DNA of 64,000 nucleotides from contig JAAYAG010000122.1 in NCBI GenBank assembly GCA_012719495.1, positions 1-64,000 on the forward strand, given 5' to 3'. The position numbers and the translations under genes are program-made. The notes below the pieces were generated by a model. The model ran no database searches. It was not told the origin of the DNA and was given only the letters and a program-made list of their open reading frames with translations. Of this stretch, positions 18,342-28,134 are shown piece by piece. Origin of the DNA: Bacteroidales bacterium (lineage in GTDB: Bacteria; Bacteroidota; Bacteroidia; Bacteroidales; Prolixibacteraceae). Numbering within the stretch: the stretch's first letter is position 1; each line of letters opens with the position of its first letter.

Positions 18342-18527
18342 AAAATTAAGTGATGGTTGGTGCTAAACTCTCCAAAAATATTACGTTATATTATTGTAAA
18401 TTGAAGATGTTGAAAATGAATAGACAACGAATACAGCAAGTTAGCCGGATAAATAATTGTTTTTTCGTCGACTTCAATTTTACAATTTTTTGATATATTG
18501 CCATGAAGGTAAATTGTAAGAACTGTT

Positions 18528-19538
18528 ATGGGCGTACAAAGAGGTGATTTTGCATTGCGGACTGAAGTTGAAACTGTAGATCTTGGGTTTAAGTTGGGAT
18601 ATTCTTCTCAGTCCCTATTTATTGGTTCATGTTTTTCCGACAATATTGGGAACATTCTTCTGCGGAATAAATTCCCGGTTCTGTCAAATCCTTTTGGCGT
18701 ACTTTACAATCCGATGTCGATTTCTAAGGCAATTGGGCGAATTATTCGTCATCAAAATATCGAAAAACGAGAGTTGGTTTTTCATAATAATCTTTGGCAT
18801 TCGCTTGATTTTCACGGATCTTTCTCCGGGCTGAACCCCGACGAGGTTGTTTTTCGTTGCAATCAAGCCATTGACTCAGCACATCGGTTCCTGAAAATAT
18901 CACGTGTTTTATTTATTACTTTCGGAACATCATGGGTATACCGTCATCGGCAGCGGAATATTATTGTTTCCAATTGTCATAAAATTCCAGACAATGAATT
19001 CGAACGGTTTTGTTTATCAGTTGATGAGATTGTGAATGAATGGCAAGGAATTTTGCTCGAAATACAAAAATTTAACCCAGACTTGAAGGTTGTTTTTACC
19101 GTTAGTCCGGTGAGGCACCTTAAAGATGGTATACATGCCAACCAGCTGAGTAAAGCCGCACTTTTACTTTCAATTGACGAAATAATCAGGAGAAGTATCC
19201 CTGGCTTGTGTGCATATTTTCCTGCCTATGAGATTGTTAATGATGAACTTCGCGATTATCGTTTCTACGATAAGGACATGGTTCATCTTTCTGAAACCGG
19301 GGTTCTCTACATTTTCGAGATATTCAAATCGGTATTTTTCTCTTCATCGACCATTGAATGTATGAAGAAAGTTTCATCGGTGGTAACTGCTGCTGAACAT
19401 AAACAATTAACAGAAGATATTTCGGCTATCAGGCAATTTGCCACTGCAATGTTACGCAAGATAGAAATACTTAAAATAGAGTATCCTGAGGTTAATTTTG
19501 ATGGAGAAATCAAACATTTCAGCGAACTTGGGGCATAA
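18528..19538 (+). CDS. GSCFA domain-containing protein
   Basis: This 336-residue protein carries the family-defining SLFIGSCFSDNIGN near residue 32. It also has the GTSWVYRHR, FTVSPVRHLKDG and DMVHLSETG segments typical of GSCFA proteins, an SGNH-hydrolase-like fold. These suggest esterase or acyl-transfer chemistry, but no substrate is established. No signal peptide is visible. It is 52 nt upstream of the glycogen debranching gene and may be co-transcribed with the glycogen cluster. Confidence 0.88.
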   Translation: MGVQRGDFALRTEVETVDLGFKLGYSSQSLFIGSCFSDNIGNILLRNKFPVLSNPFGVLYNPMSISKAIGRIIRHQNIEKRELVFHNNLWHSLDFHGSFSGLNPDEVVFRCNQAIDSAHRFLKISRVLFITFGTSWVYRHRQRNIIVSNCHKIPDNEFERFCLSVDEIVNEWQGILLEIQKFNPDLKVVFTVSPVRHLKDGIHANQLSKAALLLSIDEIIRRSIPGLCAYFPAYEIVNDELRDYRFYDKDMVHLSETGVLYIFEIFKSVFFSSSTIECMKKVSSVVTAAEHKQLTEDISAIRQFATAMLRKIEILKIEYPEVNFDGEIKHFSELGA

Positions 19539-19590
19539 GACAAACTATTTTTTTAATTTTATAAGGTGTAAAATCAATTATTAACGAGGA

Positions 19591-21549
19591 ATGAGTTACT
19601 TAAAATTCGATAAAAATCAACTGGTTAACCTTGAATATTCCTTGATGAGGGAAATATTGCATACCAATCGTGCCGGTTCTTATTGTTGCACAACGCTTTC
19701 AGGATGTAATACCCGTAAGTATCATGGTTTATTGGTATGCCCTAATAATTTACTCGACGGGGGCAAACACGTACTGCTTTCATCACTCGATGCAACAATT
19801 ATTCAGCATGGTGCCGAATTCAACTTGGGAATCCATAAATATTCCGGCGACTTTTATGAGCCCCGGGGACATAAATATATCCGTGATTTCGATATTGAAA
19901 CCATTCCTATTACCACGTATCGTGTTGGTGGTGTTATTCTTACAATGGAAAGGGTTTTGGTTGAAGAGGCCGAGCAAGTGCTTATCCGCTACACGTTAGT
20001 CGATGCTCATTCTGAAACTAAGCTCCGGTTCAAACCATTTTTAGCTTTTCGTAATGTGCATACGCTGAGTCATTCAAACCTCTATGCCAATTCAAAATAT
20101 AGAGAAGTTCCCAAAGGAGTAGCTTTTCAGTTGTATGACGGGTATCCGTCGTTGAACATGCAATTTTCAAAGAATACAGAGTATGTTCATAATCCCGATT
20201 GGTATTACAATATAGAATATATGAAAGATCGGACTCGGGGGTACGATTATCTCGAGGATCTTTTTGTTCCTGGTTATTTCGAAACAGATATTAAAAAAGG
20301 GGAAAGCATTGTTTTTTCAGCTTCTACAAGCGAAGCGAGACCAGAAGAACTGAAAAAACTGTTTACACGGGAAGTAAATAACAAAACTCCGCGTGATTCA
20401 TTTTTCGGTTGCCTTCGCAATTCTGCAGAGCAATTCGTGGTTAAAATGCCATCGTTCACCGACATACAGGCAGGATATCCTTGGTATAACGGGCGAATAA
20501 ATCAAACATTTGTTGCACTGCCCGGGTTGTCGCTCGCTTTGAATAACCCCGATTTGGTTTCCCGTATTATTGATACAAATGTGTCGAGGCTTAAAAATGG
20601 GTTATTTCCCAGAAAGTGGGGTAGGCATGGTTCCGATTATGACTCTGTCGACAGTCCGTTGTGGTTTTTCTGGACAGTACAAAATTTGGTCGACGACTTA
20701 GGAGGCAAGAAAGCTGTGTGGAAAAAGTACAAGCCCGCATTTACTGAGATTTTAGAGGCATTTAAAAAGGGCACCGATTTCAATATTGGTATGATGGAGA
20801 ACGGGCTTATCAATGCTTACACTCCTGGGATTGCACTTACCTGGATGAATGCATACTCCGACGGTTTTCCTGTAACTCCGCGTTATGGTTCTCCGGTTGA
20901 AGTTAATGCTTTGTGGTATAATGCAGTGTGTTTTGCCTTGGAGCTGGCATCTGAAGCAAAAGATAAGGCTTTTATCAAAGAATGGGGTGAGTTACCAGAG
21001 CACATCGCAGCCTCGTTCATCAGCACATTTTGGAGCGAAGAAAAAGGATATCTGGGCGATTGTTGCTTTCAGGGAACCTGTGATTGGACAATAAGGCCCA
21101 ACCAGGTTATTGCTGCAGCATTATATTATTCACCTCTTTCCAAAGAAATGAAGAAATCGGTGTTGAGCCTGGCCAAAAAAGATTTACTAACTCCACGTGG
21201 ACTTAGAACATTATCGCCTGAAAATGAAAGATATATGGGTAGTTACGAAGGAAATGAGCAACAACGGGAAGAAGCAATTCACCAGGGCTCGATATTTCCT
21301 TGGTTGATAGGCTTTTTTATCGAAGGCTATCTGAAAATTCATAAACGTGGAGGCTTAGCATTTACTAAAACCATAATGGAAGGATTTGAAGAAGAAATGA
21401 CCCAGCATTGTATCGGGACTATTTCTGAAGTATACAACGGAAATCCTCCGCACACAGGAAAAGGTTCAGTATCCCAAGCATGGAACATAGGCGAAATACT
21501 GAGAGCGTATCACCTAATTGATACGTATGAAAGTGAAAACCAAAATTGA
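19591..21549 (+). CDS. Glycogen debranching enzyme (amylo-alpha-1,6-glucosidase family)
   Basis: This 652-residue protein has an N-terminal beta domain (TNRAGSYCCTTLSGCNTRKYHGLLV) and a C-terminal (alpha/alpha)6 barrel of the GDE_C type. Barrel motifs include WYNGRINQTFVALPGLSLA, RKWGRHGSDYDSVDSPLWFFW and the catalytic-region TWMNAYSDGFPVTPRYGSPVEVNALWYNA. It removes alpha-1,6 branch stubs during glycogen breakdown. The stop overlaps a TTG in the next frame, but the following gene more likely begins at 21564. Confidence 0.9.
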   Translation: MSYLKFDKNQLVNLEYSLMREILHTNRAGSYCCTTLSGCNTRKYHGLLVCPNNLLDGGKHVLLSSLDATIIQHGAEFNLGIHKYSGDFYEPRGHKYIRDFDIETIPITTYRVGGVILTMERVLVEEAEQVLIRYTLVDAHSETKLRFKPFLAFRNVHTLSHSNLYANSKYREVPKGVAFQLYDGYPSLNMQFSKNTEYVHNPDWYYNIEYMKDRTRGYDYLEDLFVPGYFETDIKKGESIVFSASTSEARPEELKKLFTREVNNKTPRDSFFGCLRNSAEQFVVKMPSFTDIQAGYPWYNGRINQTFVALPGLSLALNNPDLVSRIIDTNVSRLKNGLFPRKWGRHGSDYDSVDSPLWFFWTVQNLVDDLGGKKAVWKKYKPAFTEILEAFKKGTDFNIGMMENGLINAYTPGIALTWMNAYSDGFPVTPRYGSPVEVNALWYNAVCFALELASEAKDKAFIKEWGELPEHIAASFISTFWSEEKGYLGDCCFQGTCDWTIRPNQVIAAALYYSPLSKEMKKSVLSLAKKDLLTPRGLRTLSPENERYMGSYEGNEQQREEAIHQGSIFPWLIGFFIEGYLKIHKRGGLAFTKTIMEGFEEEMTQHCIGTISEVYNGNPPHTGKGSVSQAWNIGEILRAYHLIDTYESENQN

Positions 21550-21563
21550 CTAATAAAGATTTG

Positions 21564-22871
21564 ATGATGAAGGTGTTAATGTTCGGTTGGGAATTTCCGC
21601 CCCATATTTCGGGTGGTTTGGGAACAGCTTGTTACGGGCTTACAAAGGGACTGTCGGGTTTCGATGATATTGAAATAATTTTTGTTGTGCCAAAAGCATG
21701 GGGCGACGAAGATCAGAGCTCGATGAAACTTATTGGGGCAGGAGATATACCGGTTACCCGCAAAAAAATCAAATTCGACGACATACAACAAAAAATCGAT
21801 TATTTTGAGGTCGATTCTATGATTGTCCCCTATGTCGACCCTGATGAATTCTGGAAACTGAGTTCAATAAAGCGTTCTTCAAAAACCCGTTTTGTTGAAA
21901 CTGACGATTTTGGTAAAATCAAATTCACCGGACAATACGGTGCCGATCTTATTTCAGAAATTTATAACTATGCATTAGTTGCCGAAACTATTGCTTCAGA
22001 CAATGAATTCGATATCATCCATGCGCACGACTGGCTGACTTATCCTGCCGGGATTGCAGCTAAACGGATATCAGGGAAGCCGTTAGTAATACACGTCCAT
22101 GCTACTGACTTCGACCGAAGTGGAGGAAGCGTGAACCCTAAGGTTTATGCCATCGAAAGGGAAGGGATGGAAGTAGCCGATAAAATAATAACGGTAAGTA
22201 ACCTTACTAAACAGATTGTAATTGAAAAATATGGGATCGATCCTTCGAAGGTTGTCACTGTGTACAATGCTGTTGAGCCGGTAACATTCGACACCCGCAA
22301 AGCACTAAAGCGAGGAATTGATGATAAGATTGTTACTTTCCTTGGGCGTATTACCATGCAAAAAGGGCCTGAATATTTTATTGAAGCTGCTCATAAAGTT
22401 TTGAAAAGGACAAAGAATGTACGTTTTGTGATGGCCGGAAGTGGCGATATGATGAATGCCATGGTGAGGCGCGCTGCTGCATTACGAATTACCGACCATT
22501 TCTATTTTACTGGATTTCTTCGTGGCGACGATGTGTTTAATATGTTTAAAATGAGCGATGTGTATGTAATGCCTTCGGTGTCTGAGCCTTTTGGCATATC
22601 TCCGCTCGAAGCAATGCAATCTGATGTACCGGTAATCATTTCAAAACAGTCGGGGGTAGCAGAAATTCTAACCCACGCCATAAAAATCGACTTTTGGGAT
22701 ATCAATGCCATGGCCGATGCAATTTATGCTTTGGTTACTTACCCCGCTTTATCCCGTGAATTTAAAAAGCAGGGTAGAACCGAAGTTGACAGCTTGCAGT
22801 GGAAAAATTCTGCAAAAAATGTCCGCGATGTATATATGAATACTTTGAACCTTATTAATAAAAAGATATGA
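21564..22871 (+). CDS. Glycosyltransferase family 4, probable glycogen synthase
   Basis: This protein of about 435 residues has two Rossmann domains. The N-terminal one opens with MFGWEFPPHISGGLGTACYGL, the sugar-nucleotide loop. The C-terminal one has FLGRITMQKGPEYFIEAA, where R and K contact the donor phosphate, and PSVSEPFGISPLEAM with the E-x7-E catalytic motif. Its place between debranching enzyme and GH57 suggests alpha-glucan synthesis. ATG 21564 is preferred to a TTG at 21546. Its stop overlaps the GH57 start by four bases (ATGA). Confidence 0.85.
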   Translation: MMKVLMFGWEFPPHISGGLGTACYGLTKGLSGFDDIEIIFVVPKAWGDEDQSSMKLIGAGDIPVTRKKIKFDDIQQKIDYFEVDSMIVPYVDPDEFWKLSSIKRSSKTRFVETDDFGKIKFTGQYGADLISEIYNYALVAETIASDNEFDIIHAHDWLTYPAGIAAKRISGKPLVIHVHATDFDRSGGSVNPKVYAIEREGMEVADKIITVSNLTKQIVIEKYGIDPSKVVTVYNAVEPVTFDTRKALKRGIDDKIVTFLGRITMQKGPEYFIEAAHKVLKRTKNVRFVMAGSGDMMNAMVRRAAALRITDHFYFTGFLRGDDVFNMFKMSDVYVMPSVSEPFGISPLEAMQSDVPVIISKQSGVAEILTHAIKIDFWDINAMADAIYALVTYPALSREFKKQGRTEVDSLQWKNSAKNVRDVYMNTLNLINKKI

Positions 22872-24226
22872 AGACTATTTGCCTCTATTTTCAACTCCAT
22901 CAGCCTTTTAGGTTTCGTCGTTATCGTTTTTTCGATATAGGGAACGATCATTATTATTACGACGATTACGCCAATGAAACCATTTTGCGCAAGGTGGCCG
23001 ACAATTGCTATCTGCCTGCCAACAAGGTTATTCTCGAGGCGATAAAGAAGCATAAAGGCAAATTTCGTGTAGCTTTTTCGCTATCGGGCATTGCCATAGA
23101 ACAGTTTTTGTTATATGCACCCGAGGTTATACAATCGTTTAAGGAGCTAGCCGATACCGGTTGTGTTGAGTTTCTTTCCGAGACCTATTCCCATTCTTTG
23201 GTTTCGTTGAAAAGCAAAGAAGCCTTTCAACATCAGGTCGAAAAGCACGATAATCTTATCGAGAAATATTTTGGAATGAAGCCATCCGTTTTCCGTAACA
23301 CTGAAATGATCTATTCCGACGAAATTGGAAGCATGGTTGCCGATATGGGCTTTAAAGCTATACTAACTGAAGGAGCAAAGCATGTTCTCGGCTGGAAGAG
23401 CCCCAACTTTATGTATACCAATGCAATAAATCCTCGATTAAAGGTGCTTATGCGTAATTTCAAGCTAAGCGACGATCTTTCATTTCGGTTTTCTAATCAT
23501 GCATGGTCTGAATTTCCGCTTACTGCGGATAAGTATGCCGGGTGGATCTCCAAACTCGACCCGAAAGAAGAAATCGTGAATATCTTTATGGATTACGAAA
23601 CATTTGGAGAACACCAAAAGGCAAGCTCAGGGATATTCGACTTTCTTAAAGAGTTTCCAAATGTTGCATTGAAAAATAAGTTGCTGAAGTTTGATACTCC
23701 TTCGTCGGTTGTTGATGCATTGCAGCCAGTTTCAAGTGTGCATGTACTTTATCCGATCTCTTGGGCCGATGAAGAACGCGATTTGTCAGCATGGTTAGGG
23801 AATGAGCTTCAGGAAGAAGCCTTTAATAAATTATATGCCTTACAGTCTCGTGTCGAAAAGTGTAATGACCCGGAGATATTGAAAGATTGGGAATATCTTC
23901 AAATTAGCGACCATTTCTATTATATGTGTACAAAATTCTTCTCCGATGGGGAAGTTCACATGTATTTCAACCCCTATGCTTCGCCTTACGAAGCGTTCAT
24001 TAATTATATGAATGTGCTTAGTGACTTTACGTTACGGTTAGATAAGGTAGTGCCGGAGAATGAGATGGAACGACAAATTTCAACCTTCCAGCGAATGCTC
24101 GACGAAAAGGAACAAAAAATTAAAAAGTTGGAAGCCGAATTAAAGATTAAACCAGTGCGGAAATCACCAGAGAAATCAACACAATTAGCTGAAAAACCAA
24201 AAGTTTCAAGGAAGAAGAGAGATTAA
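22868..24226 (+). CDS. Glycoside hydrolase family 57 (alpha-amylase/glucanotransferase type)
   Basis: This 452-residue protein shows the GH57 conserved regions in order. They are HQP at residues 11-13, VEFLSETYSHSL, the nucleophile region FRNTEMIYSDEIG, and the general-acid region FMDYETFGEH. The last 60 residues are Lys/Glu-rich and heptad-like (QISTFQRMLDEKEQKIKKLEAELK), probably a coiled coil. Family members hydrolyse or transfer alpha-1,4-glucans, and some are branching enzymes. The reaction here is not resolved, but the location indicates glycogen turnover in the cytosol, since no signal peptide is seen. Confidence 0.87.
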   Translation: MKTICLYFQLHQPFRFRRYRFFDIGNDHYYYDDYANETILRKVADNCYLPANKVILEAIKKHKGKFRVAFSLSGIAIEQFLLYAPEVIQSFKELADTGCVEFLSETYSHSLVSLKSKEAFQHQVEKHDNLIEKYFGMKPSVFRNTEMIYSDEIGSMVADMGFKAILTEGAKHVLGWKSPNFMYTNAINPRLKVLMRNFKLSDDLSFRFSNHAWSEFPLTADKYAGWISKLDPKEEIVNIFMDYETFGEHQKASSGIFDFLKEFPNVALKNKLLKFDTPSSVVDALQPVSSVHVLYPISWADEERDLSAWLGNELQEEAFNKLYALQSRVEKCNDPEILKDWEYLQISDHFYYMCTKFFSDGEVHMYFNPYASPYEAFINYMNVLSDFTLRLDKVVPENEMERQISTFQRMLDEKEQKIKKLEAELKIKPVRKSPEKSTQLAEKPKVSRKKRD

Positions 24227-24360
24227 ATCAACGTAAATTTCATTGAAGTAAAGAGTCTTTGCATTGCTTTTTAATAGATCTTTAGAAAAATATTACTCAA
24301 TTTGCCGGCCTTATACTTTATTTGGGAAAATATCGGCATAAAAATTAAATAGGAAAAAAG

Positions 24361-26925
24361 ATGGAAGGAGTACGTTTTATTGACAGAAGTTTTGGAAACG
24401 CACCTGCATGGAAAAGGCTTATTGTTGAATCGAATATACCGCAGAGTTTACTGCCACTTAAAGAAATTTCAAGAAACTTATGGTGGACATGGAACACCAA
24501 AGCCAGGGAATTATTTGAATACATAGACCCAGTAATTTGGGAAGAAGCTGCACACAACCCGGTTGTTTTGCTCGAGAGAGTAAGTTTTAGCCGCTTTAGT
24601 GAGCTTGAAAAAGATGAAGAATTCAGATATAAACTCGACTGGGTATACAATGACCTACGGAATTATATTTCTGAAAGGAGAAATAATGAAGGCAACAAGA
24701 TTGCATACTTCAGCATGGAATATGGGATTCACGACAGCCTTAAAATTTTCTCTGGTGGGTTAGGCGTTCTTGCCGGCGACTATTTAAAAGAAGCTAGTGA
24801 CTCGAAAATTAACATGGTTGCTGTTGGTTTGCTTTATCGCTATGGGTATTTTAAGCAGACACTTAACAATAAAGGCGAACAGATTTCAAATTACGAGCCG
24901 GAAGAATTCTCAAAAATTCCTGTTCAACCGGTTATGAATGGAGAAGAATGGCTCTCTGTAAGTGTTACGTTTCCGGGGAGAGAACTCCGTGCAAAAGTAT
25001 GGCAGGTAGACGTAGGCAGTGTTAAGCTTTATTTGCTCGACGCCGACCTTCAAGATAACCGAGAAGAAGACCGTTTTGTAACACACCACTTATATGGGGG
25101 CGATAACGAGAATCGACTTAAGCAAGAAATTTTGCTCGGTTTTGGTGGAATCAGGTTACTCCGCAAATTAGGTTTCGAAGCAGATATCTATCATTGTAAC
25201 GAAGGGCATGCCGCGTTTATCGGACTTGAAAGGATTCATGAATTGATAACCCAGAACAACCTTACATTTAATGAGGCTAAGGAAGTGGTTAGGGCATCAA
25301 CACTATTTACCACACATACTCCGGTTCCTGCAGGTCACGATGCTTTTCATTTGGATTTGTTGAAATCGTACGGGCAAGGTTTTCCCGAGAAGATCCAACT
25401 TTCCGACGAAGAGTTCTTGCAATTGGGAAGAGCTTCGGTTAATGAAGATCATTTCAATATGAGTTATCTTGCCGCTAACTTATCCCAGAACATTAACGGA
25501 GTGAGTATGCTACACGGTGATGTAAGCCGTAAGTTGTTGAAACCGCTTTATCCTGGCTATTTTCCCGAAGAATTGCATATAGGCTATGTTACTAATGGAG
25601 TGCATTATTCTACCTGGGCAGCAAAAGAATGGAAAGAATTACACAAAAAATACTTTGGCCATAACTTCCCTGAAAACCAAAGCGATTTCAAAATCTGGGA
25701 CAAAATTCAAGATGTACCCGATGAGGAAATTGTTAAGCTAAAGCAGCAATTGAAAATTAAGTTGATGGAGTATATCAAACAACGTTTTGCAGATACCTGG
25801 GTTCAGCGAAACGAAAATCCAAAGCTTATAACCGAAGCCTTAAGCCAGTTTAATCCTAATGCGTTAACTGTTGGTTTTGCCCGTCGTTTTGCGACCTATA
25901 AACGAGCTTATTTATTATTTAAAAACCTCGATCGGCTGAATGAAATTGTAAACCATCCTGAGCATCCGGTGCAGTTTATTTTCGCAGGGAAGGCTCATCC
26001 GGCTGACAAACAAGGACAAGATTTAATAAAATATATTGTTGAAACCTCGAAGCGACCTGAATTCATTGGAAAGATCCTTTTCATTCAGAATTATGATATG
26101 AATCTGGCCAAAATGATGCTTCAAGGGGTTGATATTTGGATGAATACACCAACTCGTCCGCTCGAAGCTTCGGGGACCAGTGGCGAAAAAGGGGTGATGA
26201 ACGGTACAGTTCACTTTTCGGTACTCGATGGTTGGTGGGTTGAAGGCTATAAACCCGAAGCTGGTTGGTCTTTGCCAATGGAACAGTCATTCGATGTGCC
26301 TGAATTTCAGGATGAATTAGATGCTGAAACCATTTATAACATCTTTGAACAAGAAATTATACCTGCATATTACAAAAGAAACAAAAAAGGAATTTCTGAA
26401 ACATGGATTTCTTATGTGAAAAACACGATTTCTGAAGTAGCTCCGCACTTTACTATGCGCCGACAGTTAAACGATTATATATCAAAATTCTATGGACCGC
26501 AAGCAGATCGTTATCGGATGTTGATTGCAGATGACTTTAAAGTAGCACGCAAAATATCAGGTTGGAAAGGCAATGTTGCTTCTAAATGGGATGGAATAAA
26601 ATTGGTTGAAGCAAACGTTGAACACGGAATTGCGCACACTTATAAAATTGGGGAAACTCATCCAGCTAAAATCACGCTCGATTTAAATGGGTTGACCTCT
26701 GAAGATGTCGGTGTTGAGATTGTGATTTCTAAGAAGCATGAAGAACGAGATGTTTTTGTCGAAACACAAGAGTTTAGAATTGAACATGTCGACGGAAATT
26801 ATTGTACATATTGTCTCGATCTCACGATACTTACTCCAGGAAGTTATAATTACGGGCTAAGGGTTTTTCCTAAAAATAAGTTGCTCCCGCATCGACTCGA
26901 TTTTCAATACTTGCATTGGATATAA
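24361..26925 (+). CDS. glgP: Alpha-glucan (glycogen) phosphorylase
   Basis: This 854-residue GT35 enzyme releases glucose-1-phosphate from glycogen. The N-terminal region LKEISRNLWWTWNTKARELFEYIDP is the extra domain of the short/archaeal-type phosphorylases. AYFSMEYGIHDSLKIFSGGLGVLAGDYLKEASD and VGFARRFATYKRAYLL follow, then the pyridoxal-phosphate motif EASGTSGEKGVMNG with its Lys. That motif has GEK where many have GMK; the Lys itself is retained. It closes the glycogen cluster and has its own terminator. Confidence 0.94.
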   Translation: MEGVRFIDRSFGNAPAWKRLIVESNIPQSLLPLKEISRNLWWTWNTKARELFEYIDPVIWEEAAHNPVVLLERVSFSRFSELEKDEEFRYKLDWVYNDLRNYISERRNNEGNKIAYFSMEYGIHDSLKIFSGGLGVLAGDYLKEASDSKINMVAVGLLYRYGYFKQTLNNKGEQISNYEPEEFSKIPVQPVMNGEEWLSVSVTFPGRELRAKVWQVDVGSVKLYLLDADLQDNREEDRFVTHHLYGGDNENRLKQEILLGFGGIRLLRKLGFEADIYHCNEGHAAFIGLERIHELITQNNLTFNEAKEVVRASTLFTTHTPVPAGHDAFHLDLLKSYGQGFPEKIQLSDEEFLQLGRASVNEDHFNMSYLAANLSQNINGVSMLHGDVSRKLLKPLYPGYFPEELHIGYVTNGVHYSTWAAKEWKELHKKYFGHNFPENQSDFKIWDKIQDVPDEEIVKLKQQLKIKLMEYIKQRFADTWVQRNENPKLITEALSQFNPNALTVGFARRFATYKRAYLLFKNLDRLNEIVNHPEHPVQFIFAGKAHPADKQGQDLIKYIVETSKRPEFIGKILFIQNYDMNLAKMMLQGVDIWMNTPTRPLEASGTSGEKGVMNGTVHFSVLDGWWVEGYKPEAGWSLPMEQSFDVPEFQDELDAETIYNIFEQEIIPAYYKRNKKGISETWISYVKNTISEVAPHFTMRRQLNDYISKFYGPQADRYRMLIADDFKVARKISGWKGNVASKWDGIKLVEANVEHGIAHTYKIGETHPAKITLDLNGLTSEDVGVEIVISKKHEERDVFVETQEFRIEHVDGNYCTYCLDLTILTPGSYNYGLRVFPKNKLLPHRLDFQYLHWI

Positions 26926-26932
26926 ATATTAC

Positions 26933-26961
26933 AAAAAAAACCGCGGCTAGCGGTTTTTTTT
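26933..26961 (+). terminator. Terminator after glgP
   Basis: Eight A, CCGC, loop GGCTA, GCGG and eight T form a short G/C-capped hairpin 7 nt after the glgP stop. Confidence 0.85.
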
Positions 26962-27041
26962 CAACTATTTTTTATTTCGAAGGGCAAAACAGTTGTCAAA
27001 ATTCAACGTTTTCAATTTTAAAATTGTAATGATATTATTTT

Positions 27042-27049
27042 TACTTTTG
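27042..27049 (+). promoter_or_regulatory. Candidate -7 box of the nucleoside hydrolase gene
   Basis: TACTTTTG matches TAnnTTTG and lies 11 bp before the ATG at 27061. A TTG lies 15 bp upstream, closer than the usual 19-21 bp. Confidence 0.4.
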
Positions 27050-27060
27050 TACGTTAACAA

Positions 27061-28017
27061 ATGACCAAATTGATGGAACCTCTTCAACCTAACTTGAAGC
27101 AGCATCCCGTTTTTTTTGATATGGACGGTGCAATTGACGACATGATTGGGCTATTAACCCTCATGGCTTTAGACAATTGTAAACTCACCGGAATAGCACT
27201 TACCAACGCTAATTGTTTTTCCGAATGTGCCGTGACACAAATTCAGCGGATAATTGGTCTTTTTGGTCAGCGTGATCTTCAGGTGGCCATCAGCAATGCC
27301 GAACCGGTTAATCAGTTCCCCGAAAAGTGGAGGGCAAAAAGCAGGTTATTGTCAAAATTGGCATTAGGACCTGATGACGAGTCCCAATTAGGATCGATTT
27401 CTAAGATGGAAGCAGCTCAGTTCACTGCTGAGAAAATTCTGGAACAAGATGAAAATACAACAGTAGTACTTACTGGGCCAGCAGCAAATCTTATTAATGC
27501 TATTCGTTTGTATCCTACTGTTTTACATAAAATTGATCGGATTGTGTGGATGGCAGGGGCTTTTTTAGCCAACGGGAATGTTATTGCTCCCGACCATGAT
27601 GGAAGTGCAGAATGGAATATTTTTTGGGATCCGGCCTCGGCAAGGGACTTGCTTCGCACGGGTGTGAAAATTGTTCTTTTCCCTCTCGATGTCTGTTGCC
27701 AGGTTTCGGTGGATAATTATTTATTATATCACCTTAGAGAAAACAGCCATTTCAGGCTTTCACAATTGGTTTGCGACATGCTTGAGATAGCTCAGAATAA
27801 CCATCCCGAATATTGCATGTGGGATGTTCTTCCTTGTCTTTTTGTGGGATATCCAGATATCGTGCGTTTATCAAATACTTCGATTGATATTGAAATGAGG
27901 GGAACTTCGATGGGAAATATGTTTAAAACATCAAAAGGCGCTCCCGTTCATTTTGCCTCTTTTGTCGACGACGATAAATTTTATAACTGCTTTATTGAGT
28001 TAATGAAGAAATTTTAA
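27061..28017 (+). CDS. Inosine/uridine-preferring nucleoside hydrolase family protein
   Basis: This 318-residue protein carries a nucleoside-hydrolase calcium-site variant, FFDMDGAIDDMIGL, equivalent to the canonical DxDxGxDD. It also has VVLTGPAANLINAIRLYP and the later AEWNIFWDPASARDLL. The family cleaves ribonucleosides to base and ribose. No signal peptide is seen, so the product should be cytosolic. It stands alone between the glgP terminator and the convergent response-regulator gene. Confidence 0.88.
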   Translation: MTKLMEPLQPNLKQHPVFFDMDGAIDDMIGLLTLMALDNCKLTGIALTNANCFSECAVTQIQRIIGLFGQRDLQVAISNAEPVNQFPEKWRAKSRLLSKLALGPDDESQLGSISKMEAAQFTAEKILEQDENTTVVLTGPAANLINAIRLYPTVLHKIDRIVWMAGAFLANGNVIAPDHDGSAEWNIFWDPASARDLLRTGVKIVLFPLDVCCQVSVDNYLLYHLRENSHFRLSQLVCDMLEIAQNNHPEYCMWDVLPCLFVGYPDIVRLSNTSIDIEMRGTSMGNMFKTSKGAPVHFASFVDDDKFYNCFIELMKKF

Positions 28018-28047
28018 AAAAATGAGATTGGCGAAACCAATCTCATT
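28015..28047. terminator. Terminator between converging genes
   Basis: AATGAGATTGG (28021-28031) pairs with CCAATCTCATT (28037-28047) around CGAAA. The T-run lies on the minus-strand side, so it best serves the response-regulator gene at 28135, but it may also slow plus-strand transcription. Confidence 0.75.
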
Positions 28048-28134
28048 GTGAAATTTTACAAACGGTAGGGTAAATATAAAATTACTGAAGGGATCTTATT
28101 CTTGAATCGTAAAATATTTGTTAGTCTGTTTACA

